Assembly (NCBI GenBank): GCA_030600625.1
Contig: JAUVLS010000023.1
Coordinates: 1 to 10,565, forward strand
Length of the DNA stretch: 10,565 nt
Source of the DNA: Bacteroidales bacterium
GTDB lineage: Bacteria > Bacteroidota > Bacteroidia > Bacteroidales > UBA12077
Direction: 5' to 3'
The position numbers and the translations under genes were made by a program. Positions 4,969 through 10,565 of the stretch are shown here, piece after piece. Numbering within the stretch: the stretch's first letter is position 1; each line of letters begins with the position of its first letter. The notes below the pieces were generated by a model. That model was given only the letters and a program-made list of their open reading frames with translations, was not told where the DNA came from and did no database searches.

Positions 4969-6432
4969 TTGAATCAGATTAAAAGGCTTGCCGGACAAAC
5001 CGTTATTTATGGTTTAAGTAACATGTTGGGACGATTTTTAAATTACCTTTTGGTTCCGCTACATACGATAGTCTTAGGTAAATTCTTTTTTGGGAAACTA
5101 ACTTATATTTATAGTAGTACCGCTATTATATTGGTGTTATTAACTTATGGATTAGAAACAGGCTTCTTTCGTTTTGCCAGCAAGAAAAACGAAGATTATA
5201 ATAAAGTATTAGGAACAAGTTTGTATTCTATTGTTTTTACCACATCAATTTTTGTTTTATTATCTGTAGTATTTAAAAGCTTATGGCAAGGATATTTCGA
5301 AGTAAATAATTACCGGATTGTACTATACTTTGTTCTTATAATTGCTTTCGATGTTTTAAATGCCATTCCGTTTGCCAAACTTCGTATTGATGAACGTCCT
5401 GTAAAGTTTGCGATTATTAAACTTGTTGGGATTTTTATAAATATCAGTTTAAATTTATTTTATTTGTGGTTTTGTAGAAAACTTTCAGAAACAGGAAATA
5501 CCGAATTTTTTGCACGAATATACAATCCAGATTTAGTTTTAGAGTATGTCCTTATTGCAAATTTAATAAGTAGTGCAGTAACATTTATTGTATTACTTCC
5601 CGAAATTATTAAAGTAAAACCAGAATTCGATTTTAAATTATTAAAAAGATTATTGAATTATTCTTTCCCGATTTTATTGATAGGATTAGCCGGAATGCTA
5701 AACGATAATATCGATAAGTTATTAATTCCTAAATTAATTAACGATCCAAATCCAATGGAACAATTGGGGGTTTATGGAGCAAATTTTAAACTGTCGGTTT
5801 TAATGGTATTGTTTATACAAATGTTTCGGTATGCAGCAGAACCATTTTTCTTTAAGAATTCAGAAAATTCTGATGCCAAAAAACTGTATGCCGATGTTAT
5901 GAATTACTTCATCATTTTTGGTTTGATAATTTTTCTGGGAGTAATTTTATATTTAGATATTTTAAAATATTTTATAGCTCCGGAATTTTGGGAAGGGCTT
6001 TATGTAGTTCCAATTCTATTATTTGCAAAACTGATTTTTGGTATATTGTTTAGCTTGTCAATATGGTATAAAGTTACTGATAAAACAAAATTTGGTATTT
6101 TAGTCGCAGGAATTGGCGCTATAATAACCATTTCGTTAAATGTAATTTTATTACCAAAAATTGGATATTTGGGTTCCGCTTTTGCAAGCTTATTAAGCTA
6201 TAGTGTAATGTTAGTAGTATCTTATTATTTAAGCACAAAGCATTATTTAATAAAGTATAATTTTAAGAAAATTTCATTTTACTTTATCCTGGCGCTTGCT
6301 TTATTAGCTATTAGTAAGATAAATGAAGCCGAAAGTAAAATAATTTATTATTCAATAAATACACTTTTATTGTTTGGATTTATAACAACAGCATATTTAA
6401 TCGAAAAAAAATCATTAACTAATGAACATTAA
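4969..6432 (+). CDS. Polysaccharide/oligosaccharide flippase of the MVF (Wzx-like) superfamily
   Basis: The 487-residue protein is almost entirely hydrophobic helices separated by short charged loops, consistent with about 12-14 membrane segments. Its N-terminus, [20 protein letters not shown] followed by LNYLLVPL, is the hallmark of the polysaccharide-biosynthesis flippase family found in Bacteroidota just before dut. A second half-repeat signature is [21 protein letters not shown] (about 232-252). Such proteins move lipid-linked glycans across the inner membrane for surface polysaccharide assembly; the substrate cannot be read from the sequence. The start must be TTG at 4969: an in-frame TAA lies at 4963-4965, the next Met is residue 19, and the TTG start gives the normal family N-terminus. 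An ATG at 4954 in the same frame is cut off by that TAA after three codons. The 3' end overlaps dut by 11 bp, which suggests translational coupling. No glycosyltransferase genes are near, so it is not in a typical capsule locus. Confidence 0.92.
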   Translation: MNQIKRLAGQTVIYGLSNMLGRFLNYLLVPLHTIVLGKFFFGKLTYIYSSTAIILVLLTYGLETGFFRFASKKNEDYNKVLGTSLYSIVFTTSIFVLLSVVFKSLWQGYFEVNNYRIVLYFVLIIAFDVLNAIPFAKLRIDERPVKFAIIKLVGIFINISLNLFYLWFCRKLSETGNTEFFARIYNPDLVLEYVLIANLISSAVTFIVLLPEIIKVKPEFDFKLLKRLLNYSFPILLIGLAGMLNDNIDKLLIPKLINDPNPMEQLGVYGANFKLSVLMVLFIQMFRYAAEPFFFKNSENSDAKKLYADVMNYFIIFGLIIFLGVILYLDILKYFIAPEFWEGLYVVPILLFAKLIFGILFSLSIWYKVTDKTKFGILVAGIGAIITISLNVILLPKIGYLGSAFASLLSYSVMLVVSYYLSTKHYLIKYNFKKISFYFILALALLAISKINEAESKIIYYSINTLLLFGFITTAYLIEKKSLTNEH

Positions 6433-6856
6433 TATTGTAAATAAGTCAAATAACCCATTACCGGGGTATAGTACAGACCATGCAGCAGGAATGGATTTAA
6501 GAGCAAACTTATCTGAACCAAAAACCTTAAAATCCCTGGAAAGAGCTTTAATTCCGACAGGATTATATATTGAACTACCCGTAGGTTATGAAGCACAAAT
6601 ACGACCAAGAAGTGGACTGGCATTAAAAAAAGGAATATCAGTATTAAATACCCCGGGAACTATCGATGCCGATTATCGTGGAGAAATAGGAGTTATTTTA
6701 ATTAATCTTTCTAACGAGGAAGTAACAATTGAAAATAGCGAAAGAATTTGCCAGATGGTTATTGCAAAGCATGAACAGGCCGGATTAATTAAAGTTGACG
6801 TTTTGAATGAAACAGACCGTGGAACCGGAGGATTTGGAAGTACAGGAATTAAATAG
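6422..6856 (+). CDS. dut: dUTP diphosphatase (dUTPase)
   Basis: This trimeric cytoplasmic enzyme hydrolyses dUTP to dUMP and pyrophosphate, keeping uracil out of DNA and supplying dUMP for thymidylate synthesis. All five family motifs are present in the 144-residue product: motif 1 AAGMDLRA (21-28), motif 2 [11 protein letters not shown] (61-71), motif 3 [18 protein letters not shown] (76-93, with D82 as the expected catalytic aspartate), motif 4 [13 protein letters not shown] (106-118), and motif 5 [10 protein letters not shown] (133-142), the C-terminal arm that closes over the active site. Length is typical of a homotrimeric bacterial dUTPase. ATG 6422 lies inside the end of the flippase gene, so the two are almost certainly co-transcribed. 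Its place between an envelope transporter and a TPR lipoprotein is a recurring Bacteroidota arrangement and does not imply a shared pathway. Confidence 0.98.
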   Translation: MNINIVNKSNNPLPGYSTDHAAGMDLRANLSEPKTLKSLERALIPTGLYIELPVGYEAQIRPRSGLALKKGISVLNTPGTIDADYRGEIGVILINLSNEEVTIENSERICQMVIAKHEQAGLIKVDVLNETDRGTGGFGSTGIK

Positions 6857-6887
6857 ATTTCTTAATAATTGTTAAATTCGCAATTTG

Positions 6888-6920
6888 TAAACATAACATT
6901 CGTTTTTTGTGTTAAGTTTA
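6888..6920 (+). terminator. Weak hairpin in the dut - TPR spacer
   Basis: TAAACATAACA (6888-6898) pairs with TGTTAAGTTTA (6910-6920) at 10 of 11 positions, around an 11-nt T-rich loop. The stem is AT-rich and is followed by TAATTTATTAG, not a clean U run. It could attenuate read-through from flippase-dut into the TPR gene, or be incidental. This is the only structured element in the 94-bp spacer. Confidence 0.3.
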
Positions 6921-6950
6921 TAATTTATTAGTAAAAATTGTTGTTGAGAT

Positions 6951-8693
6951 ATGAGGGTAAAAGAAACTATTTTGATCGTTACTGCTATTATTACTATGTC
7001 AGCGTGTAGTGGTAATAAAACGATATCAGAAAGTAAACGGAACATAAAAAAGGAATTAAGTACAGATAGCGAGCAACAATATTATTATTATTTTTTAGAA
7101 GCTAACAGGAAAAAGTTATTGGGAGATTTAAACGGAGCTTTAGCAATGTATTATCAATGTCTTGAAATACATCCCGAAAGCGCTGCTGCAATGTCAGAAA
7201 TTTCTGTAATAAACGAAGTTATCCAAAATCATGACACTGCTATAAAATATGCTATTGGGGCTACAGAAAAAGAACCGAATAACAAATGGTATAAAATAAA
7301 TCTTGCCAAGCTTTACCTCATAATAAAAGATTACAATAAGGCTATTTATATATACGAAGATTTGTATGAAAATAACAAAAACGATCTGGAGATACCATAT
7401 AATTTAGCTGCTTTACACAGTCATTTAAACAATTATAAAAAAGCAATTGAACTATATGATGATATAGAAAAAAGTGTTGGTGTAAATGAAAATTTATCTG
7501 TAGCAAAACAGCAATTATATTTGAATTTAGGCAGCAAAACAAAAGCGTATGAGGAAATTAATAAACTTATAAAGCATTATCCAAATGAGCCCAGATATTA
7601 TGGTATAATCGCAGAAATGTATACCAACGACAATCTGTTTTTAAAAGCAGAAGAAAACTATAATAAATTGTTTGATCTGGACAGTGCTAATGTGTTAGGA
7701 TTACTCTCCATAATAGATTTTTACCGCAAGAAAATGGATTACGATAATGCTTTTATCACCATAAAAAAAGTTATTAACGATGAAAAAGTAGAATTTAATC
7801 AGAAAATTTTGATTTTTGCCTCATTATTAAATAATCAAAGCGAGTTTAATATTTATAATCAACAAATAGAGGAACACCTTTTCATATTAAAGACCAAATA
7901 TCCCGATAAGAAGGAAGTTTATACATTATATGCTGATTACTTAATTAAGATGAAGTTATTTGATGATGCTCAAACTGAAATTGAGTACATATTGGATAAT
8001 TTTAACGGAAATATTATAATATGGGAACAATTATTGTCAATTTACAGTTATAATAATGATTTTAATAATCTATATATAAAATCAAAGGTGGCTATAGACA
8101 GCTTTCCGGAACACTCATTATTTTACCTTTTTAACGGCCTTTCTGCCAACCAAATTGATAAATCGGAAGAAGCTGCCGTTATTTTAAAAGAAGGCTTAAA
8201 AACCATTAAAAACAATCCAGAACTAGAACTGGATTTTTATACGAATTTAGGCGAAGCTTATTATAATATTAAAGAGTACAAACAATCAGATTATTACTTT
8301 GAATTGGTGTTGAACAAAGAACCGGATAATTTTTATGTAATTAATAATTATAGTTACTATCTGTCGTTACGTGAAGAAAAGCTCGAATATGCTGAAAACA
8401 TAAGTAAAAAGACAATAATTGCGGAACCTAATAATAGCACTTACCTCGATACGTATGCCTGGATTTTATTTAAACTTAAAAGATATCAAGATGCACTTTA
8501 TTACATAAAAAGAGCATTTGAAAATGGTGGAGCAGAAAGTCAAGTTATTGTAGAACACTATGGCGACATTCAATTTAAAGTTGGAAATACAGAAACAGCA
8601 TTAGAGCTTTGGCAGTTATCAAACGAAATGGGAAATAACAACGAAAGCTTATTAAAGAAAATAAAGAAAATAAAGAAAAAAGCAATAGATTAA
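6951..8693 (+). CDS. TPR-repeat lipoprotein
   Basis: The 580-residue product has a lipoprotein signal peptide (hydrophobic 7-17, lipobox MSAC with C19) and is expected to be membrane-anchored in the envelope. After a short polar linker it is built of tandem 34-residue helical TPR units. Clear examples are 'NRKKLLGDLNGALAMYYQCL' (from about 52), 'INLAKLYLIIKDYNKAIYIY' (from about 116), 'LAALHSHLNNYKKAIELYDD' (from about 152), and a well-formed C-terminal group including LGEAYYNIKEYKQSDYYFEL and YLDTYAWILFKLKRYQDALY. The C-terminal group resembles TPR scaffolds widespread in Gram-negative bacteria. TPRs bind other proteins; no catalytic domain is visible and the partner is unknown. It precedes the EnvC-like gene by 27 bp, so a shared envelope role is plausible. 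The last codons are a short A-rich tandem giving KKIKKIKKK. Confidence 0.9.
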   Translation: MRVKETILIVTAIITMSACSGNKTISESKRNIKKELSTDSEQQYYYYFLEANRKKLLGDLNGALAMYYQCLEIHPESAAAMSEISVINEVIQNHDTAIKYAIGATEKEPNNKWYKINLAKLYLIIKDYNKAIYIYEDLYENNKNDLEIPYNLAALHSHLNNYKKAIELYDDIEKSVGVNENLSVAKQQLYLNLGSKTKAYEEINKLIKHYPNEPRYYGIIAEMYTNDNLFLKAEENYNKLFDLDSANVLGLLSIIDFYRKKMDYDNAFITIKKVINDEKVEFNQKILIFASLLNNQSEFNIYNQQIEEHLFILKTKYPDKKEVYTLYADYLIKMKLFDDAQTEIEYILDNFNGNIIIWEQLLSIYSYNNDFNNLYIKSKVAIDSFPEHSLFYLFNGLSANQIDKSEEAAVILKEGLKTIKNNPELELDFYTNLGEAYYNIKEYKQSDYYFELVLNKEPDNFYVINNYSYYLSLREEKLEYAENISKKTIIAEPNNSTYLDTYAWILFKLKRYQDALYYIKRAFENGGAESQVIVEHYGDIQFKVGNTETALELWQLSNEMGNNNESLLKKIKKIKKKAID

Positions 8694-8720
8694 ATACAGA
8701 ATTCATTTATCCTGAAAAAA

Positions 8721-9911
8721 ATGAAAAACAAATCAGGGAAAATAATATTTTTAGTACCCTTATTACTTATTCTTTCAGGTTCTATCTACTCACAAACAAA
8801 AAAGGAACTTGAGCAGAGAAAACAGAAAACAGAAGAGAGTATTAAACTTACAAATCAGCTTTTAGAACAAACAGAAAAAACTAAATCAGCTGGTTTAAAT
8901 AAATTATTAATTATTAAAAAAAGGATAAGCTTACGAGAACAATTAATAAATAGAATAAGTGATCAAATAAAATACATTGAAAATGAAATTGATATAAAAA
9001 ACAACACAATTACCACGCTTGAAATAGAAATAAAGCAGCTAAAAGAGGAATATGCCAAAATGATTTATTTCGCGTATAAAAATCGTAATAATTATGATAG
9101 ATTAATGTTTGTCTTGGCTGCAGACGATTTTAATCAGGCTTACAGACGAATGAAGTATTTTCAACAGTATAGCAAATACAGAAAAAAACAAGCTGAAAAA
9201 ATTGTTATAAGTCAAAAGAATTTGGAATACGAAATTGAACAATTAAAAGAGCAAAAAAGCGAAAAAGTCAAACTGTTAGCAAATAAGGAAAGAGAAAAAG
9301 CACACCTGGGCTCGGAAAGAATTAAGGAAAACAGCGAAATTAACAGGTTAAAAAGAAAAGAATCAGAACTAAAAAAGAAAATACGTGAGAATCAAAGAAT
9401 CATGCAGCAGTTGAAAAATGCCATTGCTGAGTTAATAGCACGTGAAGCAAAAGCAAACAAAACATATAAAACGTTATCGGCTAATGAGGAAATGATTTCA
9501 CAAGGATTTAAAAGCTCTAAGGGTAGATTAAAATGGCCTATCGACAATGGAATTGTCTTAGAAGAATTTGGTGAGCATCCGCATCCTGTGATAAAAGGTG
9601 TAAAAATTAAAAATGAAGGAATTGATATTGGAACAACAAAAGACGCGAAAGTTAAATCAATATATAAGGGAGAAATTAAGAGCGTATTTGCAGTTCCGGG
9701 AGCAAATATGGCTGTTATTATTAGGCATGGACATTTTCTAAGCCTTTATTCAAATATTGTAAATGTCAGAGTTAGACCTGGTGATAAGGTTACGGAAGGA
9801 TACTATATTGGAGATGTTTATTTTACAGATAATGATGAGGGTTCTGTATTACATTTAGGGATTTATGAAGAAAGAAATGCTTTAAACCCCCAAAGTTGGC
9901 TGAGGAGATAA
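8721..9911 (+). CDS. EnvC-like protein: secreted coiled coil plus degenerate LytM/M23 domain
   Basis: The 396-residue protein has a Sec signal peptide (hydrophobic 9-23, cut near SIYSQ), then a long, highly charged coiled coil (about 26-250) and a C-terminal LytM/peptidase M23 domain (about 265-394, ending LNPQSWLRR). This is the architecture of EnvC-type periplasmic proteins, which activate cell-wall amidases during cell separation. The domain looks non-catalytic: the first zinc histidine of the H-x-x-x-D motif is N298 (NEGID, with D302 kept), the histidine expected in the LYAH-type motif is N345 (LYSN), and the final HxH is HLG (H378, G380); only H336 and H378 remain. Loss of zinc ligands is also seen in EnvC, which activates rather than cuts. 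Annotation as a metallopeptidase would probably be wrong. It is co-directional with the TPR gene 27 bp upstream. Confidence 0.9.
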   Translation: MKNKSGKIIFLVPLLLILSGSIYSQTKKELEQRKQKTEESIKLTNQLLEQTEKTKSAGLNKLLIIKKRISLREQLINRISDQIKYIENEIDIKNNTITTLEIEIKQLKEEYAKMIYFAYKNRNNYDRLMFVLAADDFNQAYRRMKYFQQYSKYRKKQAEKIVISQKNLEYEIEQLKEQKSEKVKLLANKEREKAHLGSERIKENSEINRLKRKESELKKKIRENQRIMQQLKNAIAELIAREAKANKTYKTLSANEEMISQGFKSSKGRLKWPIDNGIVLEEFGEHPHPVIKGVKIKNEGIDIGTTKDAKVKSIYKGEIKSVFAVPGANMAVIIRHGHFLSLYSNIVNVRVRPGDKVTEGYYIGDVYFTDNDEGSVLHLGIYEERNALNPQSWLRR

Positions 9912-10040
9912 CAATTATCTTATAAATACCCAATAATTGAAAAATTTAAAGTAAAAACGTAACAAATTGAAAATATTTAAGTATACATTTTATAATTGTA
10001 TAAATTAAAGACATTTGATGTGCCAACAACTATCTTAAAA

Positions 10041-10439
10041 ATGGAAAAAAGCATCATAATAGAGTCAAAAATCGAAAACATCAATAAAATCGAAAAAATA
10101 ATTGATGAAGTTTCAGAAGAGGCTAAAATAAATTCTGAGGTTTATGGCAAAGTATTAATTGCTACAGTTGAAGCAGTCAACAACGCTATTGTACATGGCA
10201 ATAAAGAAGATGAAGCTAAAAATGTGAAAGTAGATTTTCAGGTTGATGAAAATTATATTAGCATTTTTATTGAAGACGAAGGCCCAGGATTTAATTTTTA
10301 CAATGTTCCCGATCCAACTACTCCTGAAAACATTGAAAATATCTCCGGACGAGGAGTCTATCTGATGAAACATCTTGCTGACGATGTAATTTTCCACGGA
10401 CGAGGAAATAGAGTTGAAATAAGGTTCAACTTAAAATAG
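10041..10439 (+). CDS. RsbW/SpoIIAB-like ATP-binding protein (HATPase_c_2)
   Basis: The 132-residue soluble protein is a stand-alone GHKL ATPase domain. The N box is EAVNNAIVHGNK (44-55, with E44 and N48 in the usual places), the G1 box is DEGPGF (79-84), and the G2 region is GRGVYLMK (103-110). Family members such as RsbW and SpoIIAB are anti-sigma factors and serine kinases acting on anti-anti-sigma proteins. No sigma factor or STAS-domain partner is in the window, so that role is not shown. The frame is open further upstream to TTG 9996, but ATG 10041 is the better start: it yields the usual family N-terminus (MEKSIIIESK), and the preceding 15 codons match nothing expected. It stops 1 bp before the ybeY ATG, so the two are surely co-transcribed. 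The 129 bp before it hold no clear terminator or promoter. Confidence 0.9.
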   Translation: MEKSIIIESKIENINKIEKIIDEVSEEAKINSEVYGKVLIATVEAVNNAIVHGNKEDEAKNVKVDFQVDENYISIFIEDEGPGFNFYNVPDPTTPENIENISGRGVYLMKHLADDVIFHGRGNRVEIRFNLK

Positions 10440-10440
10440 A

Positions 10441-10565
10441 ATGCCAATAAAATTTTTCACCGAAGACACAAAATTCAATTTAAGAAACAAGAACCTGATA
10501 AAAAATTGGATAAATAGTGTAATTACGTCTGTCAATAAAAAAACAGGTAATATCAATTTTATTTT
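10441..10565 (+). CDS. ybeY: Endoribonuclease YbeY, N-terminal part (cut by window end)
   Basis: An ATG 1 bp after the preceding stop opens a frame that runs to the window edge (41 complete codons). The product begins MPIKFFTEDTKFNLRNKNLI, with 'KNWINSVITSV' and 'TGNINFIF' following. This matches the start of Bacteroidota YbeY, where an 'F-x-x-E-D' opening, a K/W-I helix and a 'G-x-I-N-x-I-F' strand precede the zinc-binding H-x3-H-x5-H motif, which lies beyond the window. YbeY is a zinc endoribonuclease for 16S rRNA 3'-end maturation and ribosome quality control. The identification rests on the N-terminus and on the ATPase-ybeY pairing, which recurs in this phylum. Confidence 0.75.
   Translation, partial: MPIKFFTEDTKFNLRNKNLIKNWINSVITSVNKKTGNINFI

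Noticed and set aside
6304..6314. TTAGCTATTAG inside the flippase gene, resembling the heptamer array
   Set aside because: It encodes ordinary membrane-helix residues and the 7-bp phase does not continue on either side.
7096..7108. 13-bp exact match (TAGAAGCTAACAG) to the spacer repeat at 4808-4820
   Set aside because: It lies in a normal part of the TPR reading frame with no matching flanks or phasing; matches of this length are expected by chance in AT-rich DNA.
8654..8680. 9-bp tandem repeat AAAGAAAAT at the end of the TPR gene
   Set aside because: It is a short low-complexity lysine/isoleucine tail (KKIKKIKKK), common at the ends of AT-rich genes.
9996..10040. Longer ATPase start at TTG 9996
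   Set aside because: The 15 added residues match no expected N-terminus, and ATG 10041 gives the normal family start.
1..10565. Phage, transposon, CRISPR, defence island, tRNA or rRNA
   Set aside because: No transposase, integrase, repeat-spacer array, cloverleaf or rRNA motif was seen; the genes are chromosomal backbone and no previously undescribed multi-gene system is supported.

Overview
The window is about 10.6 kb of AT-rich DNA from a member of the Bacteroidota, most likely a Bacteroidales/Marinilabiliales-like free-living or gut-type relative. The evidence is the protein families (the flippase - dUTPase - TPR lipoprotein - EnvC-like set, and a Crp/Fnr regulator of Bacteroidota type), the lack of strong Shine-Dalgarno sequences, and several upstream boxes matching the Bacteroidota promoter element TAnnTTTG. 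The assignment rests on reading the proteins and gene order, not on a database search.

Layout. Positions 2-244 hold the 3' end of a MORN/YwqK-type repeat protein. It is followed by ruvB (275-1318, +), which ends tail to tail with, and overlaps by 3 bp, a Crp/Fnr-type regulator (1315-2022, -). A 222-bp divergent spacer with a 32-bp dyad and a good promoter separates that regulator from an OsmC/YhfA-like gene (2245-2667, +). An 18-bp-stem terminator serves both the osmC-like gene and the convergent pheS. pheS (2746-3765, -) lies downstream of a lipoprotein cyclophilin-type peptidyl-prolyl isomerase (3813-4625, -), with a palindromic hairpin between them. A 343-bp gene-free spacer (4626-4968) carries a 7-bp-periodic TTAG repeat arranged as an inverted repeat.

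From 4969 to the end everything reads rightward: polysaccharide flippase, dut (overlapping by 11 bp), TPR lipoprotein, EnvC-like coiled-coil/LytM protein, RsbW-like ATPase and the start of ybeY. The flippase, TPR and EnvC-like products all concern the cell envelope. dut and ybeY are housekeeping genes for nucleotide pools and rRNA maturation.

The gene content is ordinary chromosomal backbone. I see no phage, transposase, CRISPR, toxin or defence system, and no tRNA or rRNA. The points worth a second look are small-scale: a palindromic insertion inside the ruvB coding sequence, two other palindromic or periodic intergenic repeats that look dispersed, the dyad over the osmC-like promoter, a TTG-started flippase with an aborted ATG just upstream, and an EnvC-like protein whose LytM site has lost most zinc ligands.
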